Assembly (NCBI GenBank): GCA_035493495.1 | Contig: DATJIG010000141.1 | Location: forward strand, 1 to 15,211 | Reading direction: 5' to 3' | Length of the DNA stretch: 15,211 nt | Source of the DNA: DATJIG01 sp035493495 | GTDB lineage: Bacteria; Pseudomonadota; Alphaproteobacteria; SMXQ01 | Shown: piece after piece, positions 7,036 to 14,507 of the stretch | Position numbering within the stretch: position 1 is the stretch's first letter | Layout: each line of letters opens with the position of its first letter | Translations under genes and position numbers: made by a program | The notes under the pieces: generated by a model | Databases searched by the model: none | What the model saw: only the letters and a program-made list of their open reading frames with translations | What the model was told of the DNA's origin: nothing

Positions 7036-7063
7036 GCGACTCGCTGTGGTGTCCGCGAGTCGC
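7036..7063. repeat. 9-bp inverted repeat immediately before the truncated hemoglobin start
   Basis: GCGACTCGC at 7036-7044 and GCGAGTCGC at 7055-7063 pair perfectly with a 10-nt loop. In the minus-strand transcript the 3' arm ends 2 nt before the ATG of the hemoglobin gene, and the only Shine-Dalgarno-like bases (GCGAG) lie inside that arm. It could be an operator or a hairpin limiting translation, or mark the end of the upstream dioxygenase transcript. Function is not established. Confidence 0.5.
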
Positions 7064-7138
7064 AGGTTAGGCGCAGGCGTCGCCCGCGCCTTTGACGTGG
7101 ATCAACCCGGCCCGAACGCCTTCAGGCCCAATGCCCGC

Positions 7139-8098
7139 CTACGCCCAATACCCGAAGGTCAGACCGTGACCGGTGCCGGCAACCGAGCGGTAGGCCGGCA
7201 CGTAGTCGATCAGCGTCATGCGTCTGGGCGCCATCGCGCCGGCGACGGTGATCCAGTTGATGATCTCCGGCGTGCCCGGCGCGCCGTTGAGGCGATCGCG
7301 CGGGAACGCGGCCATGGCGTCGCGGTTGCCCGACACCAGCGCGCTGATCACCGCGCGGTCGAGCTCCTCGTCGATGATCTGGTGGCTGAGGCCACCCGAC
7401 GAGACCAGCCCGACGCGGATGTCCTCGGGATAGGACTCGATGGCGCGGCGGAGCGCCACGCCGACGTCGTAGCAGCGCCCCGGCGTCGCCTGGTTCGGAA
7501 GGTCGCGGCTGACGTTGAACGGCACGATCGGAATCGGAGCGCCGAACATGTACTCCGACGGGAACACGAAGGCGTCGTCGAGCACCGAGCCTTCCGGCAG
7601 CGCCTCCATGTAGGCGACGTCGAACTGATCGTCGATCAGCCGGTCGAGGATGTGACCGGCGAGGTCGGCGTTGCCCTCGGCCTCGGCGACGGTGTTGGCC
7701 TTGCGCTTTTCCTCGGCGACGAAGCGGAGATCGGGATTGAACGGCTCGTCCGAGCGCTTGGCGACCGGAAAGCGCTCGCAGCCGATGACGCTGAACACCG
7801 GCTGGTGCTGACCCGGGCGGATGCGATGGGCGTTGCTGACGACGATCGCGACGTCGAGCCGCGCCTCCGACACGAGATCGCGGATCTTTTTGAGAGCGGC
7901 ATGGGCCCCGGCGTGGCGCTTGCGCTGCACGTCGATGAGGATCTCGCTGTCGAGACCGGGCCTCGCATTCTTCAGCAGCACCTGGTAGTCGAACCGCGGA
8001 TCGCGGGTGTCGCCGTCGGCGAGCTTGGCCCACCGCTCCGGCGGCGACTGAATGCTCGGTCCATGCGAACTGCCGACTCCCAACACCAACTTGGCCAC
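7139..8098 (-). CDS. Class III (LigB-type) extradiol ring-cleavage dioxygenase
   Basis: Predicted non-heme Fe(II) enzyme that opens a dihydroxylated aromatic ring next to the diol. It has 319 residues, counted from the GTG at 8098, which is preceded by GAGGGAGAG; the frame is open further up but runs through the IclR gene. Candidate active-site residues by analogy with LigB are His12 in GSSHGPS, His91 in VVSNAHRIR, the acid-base His239 in SSGGLSH, and Glu278 in TPEIINWI. The usual Asp-His pair at the second site is replaced by Ala-His. No separate small LigA-type subunit is present, so it may act as a single-chain type. The IclR gene ends 20 bp upstream, indicating one operon with the Rieske oxygenase, the likely supplier of its catechol-like substrate. 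The substrate is unknown. Confidence 0.88.
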   Translation of the reverse strand: MAKLVLGVGSSHGPSIQSPPERWAKLADGDTRDPRFDYQVLLKNARPGLDSEILIDVQRKRHAGAHAALKKIRDLVSEARLDVAIVVSNAHRIRPGQHQPVFSVIGCERFPVAKRSDEPFNPDLRFVAEEKRKANTVAEAEGNADLAGHILDRLIDDQFDVAYMEALPEGSVLDDAFVFPSEYMFGAPIPIVPFNVSRDLPNQATPGRCYDVGVALRRAIESYPEDIRVGLVSSGGLSHQIIDEELDRAVISALVSGNRDAMAAFPRDRLNGAPGTPEIINWITVAGAMAPRRMTLIDYVPAYRSVAGTGHGLTFGYWA

Positions 8099-8118
8099 GG
8101 TGCTCTCCCTCTGACGTT

Positions 8119-8937
8119 CTAGCCGAGCGCTGCGCCCGCGCGGCGTGGCGGCTCGTGTCCCACGCGCGCGCCGAGCTGGCGCGACAGCGCTTCGGCGGTC
8201 GCGCGTAGCGCCTCGGCGTTGGCGCCGTCGATCTCCATCCCCTGGGTGCCGGCACCGACGATGATGGTGATCACCATCGCGAGCCGCCCCTGGAAGTCGA
8301 ACACCGGCGCCGCCAGCGCATCGCGCCGCGAGATGCCGGCGTTGCGGGCGAGCCCGCGGGCGCGCACCTCGTCGCACAGCGATTCGATCTCGGCGGCCGG
8401 TACCGGCTGATCGGCGGACGCCTGCGCCTCCAGCATCGCCCGGGTCTCCGACGACGGCAGATAGGCGAGGAACACGCGGCCGGTGGCCGACGTCAGCAGC
8501 GGAAGGTTCCGGCCCTCGCGCAGATAGGCGATGTGATCGGTGCGGGTCATCTGCGACTTGACGATGGTGGCGCCGTTCGAGCCCCACACGCTCAGCATCG
8601 CCACCATGTCCAGGCGCTCCGACAGGCGGCGGATCGCATCGGACCCGAGACGCACGCCGTCGAGACGGCCCAAAGCCGCGATGCCGAGCTCGAGCACCAG
8701 CCCGCCGAGGTCGTAGCGCCCGGTCACCGGGTCGTGGTCGAGCAGGCCGGACTTCACGAGACTGAGGAGATAGCGGTGGGTGCGCGCGGCCAGCATGCCG
8801 CTCGCGTCGGCGATCTCCTGCAGCGTCGCGCCGCCGCCGAGGCGCGAGATGGTGCGCAACAGGTCGGCGCCGATCAGCACTGACCGGTTGGCGTATTCGC
8901 CGCCGGCCCGCCGCCTCGATGAGTCGAGATCGTCCAT
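8119..8937 (-). CDS. IclR-family transcriptional regulator
   Basis: A 272-residue regulator of the IclR type, commonly controlling aromatic catabolic operons. The N-terminal winged helix is at about 24-80: GADLLRTISRLGGGATLQEI leads into the helix-turn-helix (ADASGMLAARTHRYLLSLVK) and the wing (GRYDLGG). The effector domain covers about 95-255 and includes AYLREGRNLPLLTSATGRVF and the conserved AAPVFDFQGRLAMVITI strand. The ATG at 8937 is preceded by GGAAG. It lies 23 bp after the binding-protein gene and 20 bp before the dioxygenase gene, so it is embedded in the operon it probably controls. The likely target is the divergent region at 11428-11758. Effector and mode (activator or repressor) are not deducible. 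Confidence 0.93.
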   Translation of the reverse strand: MDDLDSSRRRAGGEYANRSVLIGADLLRTISRLGGGATLQEIADASGMLAARTHRYLLSLVKSGLLDHDPVTGRYDLGGLVLELGIAALGRLDGVRLGSDAIRRLSERLDMVAMLSVWGSNGATIVKSQMTRTDHIAYLREGRNLPLLTSATGRVFLAYLPSSETRAMLEAQASADQPVPAAEIESLCDEVRARGLARNAGISRRDALAAPVFDFQGRLAMVITIIVGAGTQGMEIDGANAEALRATAEALSRQLGARVGHEPPRRAGAALG

Positions 8938-8960
8938 GCCCTATCGCTTCCGCGGCGATC

Positions 8961-10067
8961 CTACTTCAGCACGTCGCGAGTGATCTTCTTGAACTCGACC
9001 ATGTCCTGGGAGAGATCCTCGCTCTGGCCGCAGAGATAGTCTTGATACCGGCTCCAGTCGATGACCCGGCTCGGGTCGACCGTCGGCACGTCCTTGCGGC
9101 GGCTGTTGAGGTTGGCCGCCTTCATCACCTTGGCCTGCACATCGCGGCTCAGCAGCCAGTTGACGAACACCGTCGTCGCGTTCGGGTGCGGCCGCGGCTC
9201 GGGGATCTGGATGCCGCCGACGCCGACGCTCCAGATGTCGAGGCCCGACACCTTGCCGAAGCTGTAGTCGACGCCCTTGTCCTTGAACTCCTCGAACGCG
9301 GTGTTGGGGATGCCCATGGCGATCGGATACTGGCCCGAGGCGAACCAGCCCATCTGCTGACGCGGCGTCTTGACGATCACCGGCGCCTGGGTCGACAGCA
9401 GCTCGCGGACGAAGTCGCCGCCGAACTTGTGATAGACGATCGCCATGCTGACGGCAGTCGATCCGCCGCGCGGATCGGCGATCGAGATCTTGCCTTTCCA
9501 GCGCGGGTTGAGCAGGTCGCGGAAGCTCGGCAGGTCCTCCGCCTTCACCACCTTGGTGTTGTAGAAGGCGAGCGGGCTCTCGTAGACCGCGAACGACAGC
9601 ATGTACTTGCGCGCGTTATCGAGGAACATGTGGTCGAAGCCGCCGTACCACTGCGCCTCGTCCGCCACCTCCGGCAGGATCAGCATGTCGCGCACAGAGG
9701 CAAGTCCGTTGGTACGGATCAGCTCGTACACCTGGGTCTCGGCGCCGCCGATGCGAATGTCCCACAGGTTCTGCCCGACCTCGCGCTCCTTGACGAGCCG
9801 CGGCCAGAAGTCGCGGCCGGCGAATGGCGTGATCTTCGGGTTGATCTTGGGATAGTCGTTCTTGAACGCTTGGAGCTGCTCGCGCCACAGCGAGCCCGAC
9901 GGCGCCGCGATCGCGATCTCGCCCTCCTTCTCCGCGGCGGCGACCGTCGCCTTCCAGCGCTCCTGCCAGCCGTCGGCGGCGAAGGCGGCTCGCGGCCCGA
10001 GTGCCGCGCCCATCGCGAGCGCGCTCGCGGACGCCAGGAATACCCGCCGGCTCAAGTCTTTGGTCAT
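8961..10067 (-). CDS. ABC transporter substrate-binding protein with Tat signal
   Basis: Periplasmic solute-binding protein of 368 residues resembling the extracellular solute-binding group 1 / Fe(3+)-type family. The N terminus is a twin-arginine signal (LSRRVFLASASALAMGAALG, Arg7-Arg8), with likely cleavage near AFA-AD at residue 30, so it is exported folded. Mature-domain features are EGEIAIAAPSGSLWREQLQA, ALAFYNTKVV-type hinge sequence (seen as SPLAFYNTKVVK), WKGKISIADPRGGS and a C-terminal HPNATTVFVNWLLS segment common in this family. The ATG at 10067 follows AGGGGG, and the frame upstream of it is not conserved in type. The preceding gene is the Rieske oxygenase (82 bp). The matching permease is on the opposite strand at 11759. 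The ligand may be an aromatic acid by context; the family is best known for iron. Confidence 0.9.
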   Translation of the reverse strand: MTKDLSRRVFLASASALAMGAALGPRAAFAADGWQERWKATVAAAEKEGEIAIAAPSGSLWREQLQAFKNDYPKINPKITPFAGRDFWPRLVKEREVGQNLWDIRIGGAETQVYELIRTNGLASVRDMLILPEVADEAQWYGGFDHMFLDNARKYMLSFAVYESPLAFYNTKVVKAEDLPSFRDLLNPRWKGKISIADPRGGSTAVSMAIVYHKFGGDFVRELLSTQAPVIVKTPRQQMGWFASGQYPIAMGIPNTAFEEFKDKGVDYSFGKVSGLDIWSVGVGGIQIPEPRPHPNATTVFVNWLLSRDVQAKVMKAANLNSRRKDVPTVDPSRVIDWSRYQDYLCGQSEDLSQDMVEFKKITRDVLK

Positions 10068-10098
10068 CACGCCCCCTTTATGCCGAACCGAAGATGCG

Positions 10099-10128
10099 TT
10101 CGGCCGCCCGTTTGCCCGGGCGGCCGAA
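10099..10128. repeat. 12-bp perfect inverted repeat between Rieske and binding-protein genes
   Basis: TTCGGCCGCCCG at 10099-10110 and CGGGCGGCCGAA at 10117-10128 pair exactly around a 6-nt loop. It lies in the 82-bp gap between the oxygenase stop and the binding-protein start. No T-run follows in the direction of transcription. It could be a partial terminator or an RNA-stabilising hairpin that gives the binding protein a different dose from the oxygenase. The role is inferred. Confidence 0.6.
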
Positions 10129-10149
10129 TTTAGCACCGTTCGCGCGGTC

Positions 10150-11427
10150 TTACTCCGCCGCTTGCGGCGGAATGACCTTGGTCTTCCAGAGCTGCTTGTG
10201 GTCCTCGCCCTTGGCGGTCACCTGCGACACCACCACCATGTGCGACATATCGCGTTTGGCGGGATCGCGGACGACGTGGAGCGGCGATTCGCCGGCCTGG
10301 ACCTTGGCGATGTTCTCCATGATCAGGCGGCGGACGCCGACGAGGATCTTGTCGGTGGTCGCCAGGTTCTCCTGGGTGCGGTCCTGGATCGGACCCATCG
10401 ACTCGGTCGCGAACGCGTCGTGGATCGGGAACGAATCGCCCATGCCGGTGAAGTTCGAGGTCTTCATCAGCTCGGGGTCCTGCAGGTAGCGGTTCTCGAG
10501 CGTGCGGCGTTCGCCGTTCGGGCCGTTGACCTTGGTCCAGCGGTCGCGGTGCCACTCCTTGTCGATCGGGCGCGCGCGATTGAAGATCAGATCGAAGCGC
10601 ATGTTGTGGGTGTCGTCGATCGGCACGTGCCAGTGCATCGAGTAGCCCTCGCCGATGCGCCCCTCCTCGCCGACGATCGCCACGCAATCGGGGGCGATGT
10701 AGTTGGTGATGCGGACGTACTTTTTCTCGTTGTCGTCGCGGATCGAATAGATGCGAACGCCGTAGTCGGTGCGCTCGAAGTCGAGGTTCGGACGACGGCT
10801 GCCGGCGTAGTAGTTGTCGGCCGACTTGTTCTCGCTGCCCGGAATCGGCCGGCGATCCTTCGGCTTCAGCGGCCGGTGCAGATACGACAGATGCGCCGGA
10901 TCGAAGCCGCCCTCGAGCGCCTGCAGATAGTTGCAGTTGAGGACGATGCGCTGGCTGATGCGGTGCGCCTCGCCGACGCGCAGCGGCTCGTAGTCGGGGA
11001 GCTCGGGCGCCTCGCCCTTGCCGAGGTAGGCGAACACCAGCCCGCCCGCCTCCTTGACCTGATAGGCACGCGCCTTGACCTTCTCCTTGTAACGGCTCTC
11101 CGGCGGCTCGGCCGGCATCTCGAGGCAGTTGCCTTTCACGTCGAACAGCCAGCCGTGATAGAGGCAGCGCAGCCCGCCGTCCTCGATGCGGCCGAACGAG
11201 AGATCGGTGCAGCGGTGCGGGCAGCCACGCTGGATCAGCCCGAGCTTGCCGAACTCGTCGCGGAACAGGACAAGGTCCTCGCTCATGATGCGGACCGGCA
11301 CGGGACGGCCGCCGTGCGGCACCTCCTCGGCGACCGCGATCGGGTGCCAGTACTGGCGCATCCACTCGCCGCCGGGCGTCCCCGGCCCCGTGCGCGTCAG
11401 AAGTTCGTTCTCTTCCCGGGTCGTCAT
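10150..11427 (-). CDS. Rieske ring-hydroxylating oxygenase, alpha subunit (phthalate 4,5-dioxygenase-like)
   Basis: Oxygenase component of a Rieske non-heme iron system that hydroxylates or demethylates aromatic acids. It has 425 residues. The N terminus ENELLTRTGPGTP is typical of the phthalate 4,5-dioxygenase-like group. The Rieske [2Fe-2S] ligands are Cys69 and His71 (GCPHRCTD) and Cys88 and His91 (CLYHGW). The catalytic domain shows NYLQALEGGFDPAHLSYLH at about 166-184, giving bridging Asp176 and Fe ligands His179 and His184. The ATG at 11427 follows AGGGAGA; the frame extends upstream without a better start. It is first in a minus-strand unit with the binding protein, IclR and extradiol dioxygenase. 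No reductase or ferredoxin gene is visible, so electron donors must come from elsewhere. Exact substrate is unknown. Confidence 0.93.
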   Translation of the reverse strand: MTTREENELLTRTGPGTPGGEWMRQYWHPIAVAEEVPHGGRPVPVRIMSEDLVLFRDEFGKLGLIQRGCPHRCTDLSFGRIEDGGLRCLYHGWLFDVKGNCLEMPAEPPESRYKEKVKARAYQVKEAGGLVFAYLGKGEAPELPDYEPLRVGEAHRISQRIVLNCNYLQALEGGFDPAHLSYLHRPLKPKDRRPIPGSENKSADNYYAGSRRPNLDFERTDYGVRIYSIRDDNEKKYVRITNYIAPDCVAIVGEEGRIGEGYSMHWHVPIDDTHNMRFDLIFNRARPIDKEWHRDRWTKVNGPNGERRTLENRYLQDPELMKTSNFTGMGDSFPIHDAFATESMGPIQDRTQENLATTDKILVGVRRLIMENIAKVQAGESPLHVVRDPAKRDMSHMVVVSQVTAKGEDHKQLWKTKVIPPQAAE

Positions 11428-11758
11428 CGGCGGTCTCCCTGTCAGCGCGTCACAAATTTCGAGACGGTTTCTTAGTTTATAACCTAGAAGGCGCCTCACA
11501 GTCCGTCAAATACGACAAAATTATGCTGTATTGACAATGAGATATCAGATTTCGACAATGACTATCGATTTCTGAACTCGGCGGCGTGACTTAGCGCAGC
11601 TGATTCCGAGGCAATGCTCCGCCCAGTCGCCAGGCCGGTCGCCAGGATTGTCGTCCGGACGTCGGGTCCCGTAGCTTGGGCCCGCGACGCCGGATCGGGC
11701 GGAGCCAATAACAAGAAAAGCGCCGCGCAATGTTGCCGGCGTCTCAGGGAGCGCGTGC
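11428..11758. promoter_or_regulatory. Divergent control region of the catabolic cluster
   Basis: A 331-bp region without genes, markedly more AT-rich at 11450-11575. For the minus strand, TTGACG (plus 11504-11509), a 17-nt spacer and TAGGTT (11481-11486) make a fair promoter with a leader of about 50 nt for the Rieske operon. For the plus strand, TTGACA (11532-11537), a 16-nt spacer and GACAAT (11554-11559) make a candidate promoter, though about 200 nt upstream of the permease. TCAGATTTCGA at 11545-11555 and TCGATTTCTGA at 11565-11575 form an imperfect inverted repeat (9 of 11 pairs, 9-nt spacer). GACAATGA repeats directly at 11533 and 11554, 21 bp apart. These are candidate IclR sites; assignment is inference. 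The segment 11580-11745 is GC-rich with nothing clear. Confidence 0.5.
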
Positions 11759-13492
11759 GTGGCGATCAAGAGTGAGAGTCTGTTTCCGACCCCGTCGGCG
11801 GCGACGCCCCGGCTTGGCCCGCTGGCGTGCTGGGTCGTGCTCGCGGCGATGGCGCTGATCGTCCTTTATCCTGTCTCGCTCCTGATCTATTCGAGCTTCC
11901 TGGTGAAGGGCGCCGGCGACACCACCGCGCTCGGCCTCGACCACTGGCTCACCGCCTGGGGCCAGTCGGGCATCCTCGAATCGGTGATCAATACGCTGCG
12001 TCGCGTCGCCGCGACCGAGATCATCGCCTTTCCGGCCGCGGTGCTGCTCGCCTGGCTCGTGACCCGCACCGATATCCCCGGCAAGAAGCTGATCGACGCA
12101 TTCTGCTGGGGCGCCTTCTTCCTGCCGGCCCTACCCGTCCTGATGGGCTGGATCCTGCTGTTCGACGCCCAGTACGGCCTCGTCAACCAGGCGCTGGTGT
12201 GGGCGTTCTCGCTCGATGCCCCGCCGTTCAACATCTACTCGTTCTGGGGAATCATCTTCGCGCATCTTGCCGCGCGGGCGGTCGCCGCCAAGTACATCTT
12301 CTTGTCACCCGCGTTCCGAAACCTCGACAGCGCCATGGAGGAAGCCTCGCGCATCTCCGGCGCCGGCCCCGTGCAGACGCTGTGGCGGATCGTCGTTCCG
12401 GTGCTGATGCCGGCGTTCCTGATCACGCTGTGCATCTCGCTGATCCACTCGTTCGAGTCGTTCGAGATCGAGCTGATCCTGGGTCCGCCGACCAGCTTCT
12501 ACGTGTTCTCGACCAAGATCTACCAGCTCGTGAACGAGGACCCGCCGATGTTCGGCGCGGCGACCGTTCTCGGCCTCTCGATCCTCGTCGCCATGCTGCC
12601 GCTGATCTTCTGGCAGCAGTATCTGGCGCAAACCCGGAGCTTCGTCACCGTCACCAGTCGCTTCCAGTCGAACGTGCTGCGGCTACGCCGCTGGCGCTGG
12701 CCCCTGTTCGCCGTGACGATCGCCTTCGGCTGCGTCGTCACGGTGATCCCGGTGATGGCGCTGCTGCTCGGCACCTTCATGAGCCTGTTCGGCTACTTCA
12801 ATATCGCCAACCCGTGGACGCTCGACCACTGGATCGACGTGCTGGGCGACCCGCCGCTCCTCCACGCGATCGGCAACACCCTGATCATGGGCGGAAGTGC
12901 CGCGCTGATCGGCGTGCTGTGGTACTCGCTGGTCGCCTACATCTCGGTGCGGACCAAGTTCCGCGCCCGCGGCCTGCTCGATCTGCTGTCGTGGCTGCCG
13001 GCGAGCCTGCCCGGGATCATCCTCGGCCTGGCGCTCCTCTGGATGTTCCTCAACGTGCCGCTGTTCCATCCGATCTACGGAACAATCGGCGTGCTCGTGG
13101 TCGCCTGCATCCTGGGCAGCATCTCGACCGGCACCCAGCTCATCAAGAGCAACATGGTTCAGCTCGGCCGCGACCTCGAGGAGGCGTCGTTCGTCACCGG
13201 TGCGTCGTGGCTTTACACGTTCCGGCGCATCATCCTGCCGCTGCTCGGTCCGGTGCTGGTGTCGGTGGCGCTGCTGACGTTCGTCGCCGCGGCACGCAAC
13301 GTCTCCGGCATCGCCATGCTGATCACCGGCGACAACCGGCCGCTCGCCATGCTCCAGGTCGACTACATGGTGGATGGCCGCTTCGAGGCGGCGGCCGTCG
13401 CCGGCGTGCTGATCGTGGCGCTGACCACCGGCGTCGCGCTCGCCGCGCGCGCCGTCGGCAAGCGTTTGGGGTTCACCGGGCTGTCGAGCTGA
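11759..13492 (+). CDS. ABC transporter permease, two fused membrane domains (FbpB-like)
   Basis: Inner-membrane permease of 577 residues with two BPD_transp_1 domains in one chain, the layout of Fe(3+)-type (FbpB/AfuB-like) permeases. The first membrane segment is at about 23-46, and roughly 12 segments follow in two halves. Each half carries the ATPase-docking EAA loop: EEASRISGAGPVQTLWRIVV at 194-213 and EEASFVTGASWLYTFRRIIL at 474-493. The start is GTG at 11759 with AGGGAG at 11746-11751. Its likely partner is the Tat-exported binding protein on the opposite strand, with the shared control region between. No ATP-binding subunit exists in this window, so the ATPase must be beyond the right edge or supplied by another locus. 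Confidence 0.93.
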   Translation: MAIKSESLFPTPSAATPRLGPLACWVVLAAMALIVLYPVSLLIYSSFLVKGAGDTTALGLDHWLTAWGQSGILESVINTLRRVAATEIIAFPAAVLLAWLVTRTDIPGKKLIDAFCWGAFFLPALPVLMGWILLFDAQYGLVNQALVWAFSLDAPPFNIYSFWGIIFAHLAARAVAAKYIFLSPAFRNLDSAMEEASRISGAGPVQTLWRIVVPVLMPAFLITLCISLIHSFESFEIELILGPPTSFYVFSTKIYQLVNEDPPMFGAATVLGLSILVAMLPLIFWQQYLAQTRSFVTVTSRFQSNVLRLRRWRWPLFAVTIAFGCVVTVIPVMALLLGTFMSLFGYFNIANPWTLDHWIDVLGDPPLLHAIGNTLIMGGSAALIGVLWYSLVAYISVRTKFRARGLLDLLSWLPASLPGIILGLALLWMFLNVPLFHPIYGTIGVLVVACILGSISTGTQLIKSNMVQLGRDLEEASFVTGASWLYTFRRIILPLLGPVLVSVALLTFVAAARNVSGIAMLITGDNRPLAMLQVDYMVDGRFEAAAVAGVLIVALTTGVALAARAVGKRLGFTGLSS

Positions 13493-13567
13493 CCGGCTCT
13501 GAGAGAGTGGCGTTCCGCGCATATGCCGGGCCGGTGATCGCTGCGCGGGCGCTGCCCAGGCCCCGCG

Positions 13568-13596
13568 TTGACTCCGCTCACCGGCGCGACGAGAAT
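13568..13596 (+). promoter_or_regulatory. Candidate promoter for the cysteine hydrolase gene
   Basis: TTGACT at 13568-13573 and GAGAAT at 13591-13596 are 17 nt apart, matching five and four bases of the general sigma-70 hexamers. The transcript would start near 13603, leaving a short leader with the GGAGGGG ribosome site before the ATG at 13623. It could allow separate expression from the permease. Sequence match only; not proven. Confidence 0.35.
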
Positions 13597-13622
13597 TAAT
13601 GAAATCACACACGGAGGGGACG

Positions 13623-14342
13623 ATGGCGAAGGCAAGCGAGTTCGAGGACCACTGCTGGAAGGACGTGTTCAGCGAAGAGCTGCTCGCGATCTCGCGCCGC
13701 TACGCCCGCGACACCTACGTCGGCGACCACCCCGGCCTGATGCTGGTCGACCTCTACAAGTTCGTCTACGACGGCGGAGACCGCCCGGTCGCCGAGCTGG
13801 AGAAGGAGGGGCAGTTCTCCGGCTCCTGCGGCGAGAACGCCTGGAAGGCGATCGAGCCGACCAAGAAGCTGATCGCCGCCGCGCGCGGCGCCAGCATTCC
13901 GATCATCTACATCACCCGCCATCTCGACACCGGCGGCATCATCTCGACCAAGAGCGGCAAGCGCCGGACGCGCGGCCCCAATGCCTACGACATCTGGCCG
14001 GACTTCACGCCGCAGCCGGGCGACACCATCATCTACAAGGAACGCGCCAGCGCCTTCTACGGCACGCCGATGATCGCGCGCCTCAACAAGCTCGGCGTCC
14101 GCAGCCTGATCGTGTGCGGCGAGAGCACCAGCGGCTGCGTCCGCAACACGGTGCAGGACGCCTACATGAACGGCTATCAGGTGTCGCTGGTCGAGGAGTG
14201 CACCTACGACCGCAACATCCTGTCGCACAAGGTCAACCTGTTCGACATGCATCACAAGTACGCTGACGTGATGCACGTGCAGGAAGTCGTCGAGCACCTC
14301 GACAAGCTCGCCGACACCAACGGGCTGGCCAGGGCAAGCTGA
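13623..14342 (+). CDS. Isochorismatase-superfamily cysteine hydrolase (N-carbamoylsarcosine amidase-like)
   Basis: A 239-residue cytoplasmic hydrolase of the cysteine hydrolase superfamily that also contains nicotinamidase, maleamate amidase and N-carbamoylsarcosine amidase. The catalytic triad is visible: Asp43 in LMLVDLYKF, Lys139 in IIYKERASAFYGT and Cys172 in CGESTSGCVRNTV, with the usual cis-peptide before the Cys region. The C-terminal NLFDMHHKYADV is typical of the carbamoylsarcosine amidase-like branch. The ATG at 13623 is chosen because GGAGG lies 5 nt upstream; an ATG at 13599 would fall next to the candidate -10. The gene follows the permease after 130 bp and ends at a strong terminator. 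In this setting an amide released after ring cleavage of a nitrogen-containing ring is a possible substrate, which is inference. Confidence 0.9.
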   Translation: MAKASEFEDHCWKDVFSEELLAISRRYARDTYVGDHPGLMLVDLYKFVYDGGDRPVAELEKEGQFSGSCGENAWKAIEPTKKLIAAARGASIPIIYITRHLDTGGIISTKSGKRRTRGPNAYDIWPDFTPQPGDTIIYKERASAFYGTPMIARLNKLGVRSLIVCGESTSGCVRNTVQDAYMNGYQVSLVEECTYDRNILSHKVNLFDMHHKYADVMHVQEVVEHLDKLADTNGLARAS

Positions 14343-14391
14343 TGGACACCGGCGACGGGCGCCCCCGGGTTCCCGCATTCGCGTGACGGAC

Positions 14392-14434
14392 AGGGCGATG
14401 GCCGCGGACCGCGGCCGTCGCCCTCATGTTTTTT
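14392..14434 (+). terminator. Strong intrinsic terminator
   Basis: AGGGCGATGGCCGCGG at 14392-14407 pairs with CCGCGGCCGTCGCCCT at 14409-14424, one G-T wobble in 16 pairs (the innermost pairs form the loop), followed 4 nt later by six T at 14429-14434. This is a classic rho-independent terminator for the permease-hydrolase unit. It implies that the solute receptor downstream has its own promoter. Confidence 0.88.
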
Positions 14435-14507
14435 GGGTGTTTTCGGCGGGAATGTTTACGGCACGACGCATGCCGCGCATGAGCCGATCACGGAGAGAAC
14501 GGGAATC

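Noticed and set aside
8919..11475. Long plus-strand frames opposite the binding-protein and Rieske genes
   Set aside because: The minus-strand genes have clear domains, ribosome sites and catalytic motifs; these frames have none.
13543..13568. CGCGGG/CCCGCG inverted repeat after the permease as a terminator
   Set aside because: Only a 6-bp stem with a 12-nt loop and no T-run; the real terminator of the unit is at 14392-14434.
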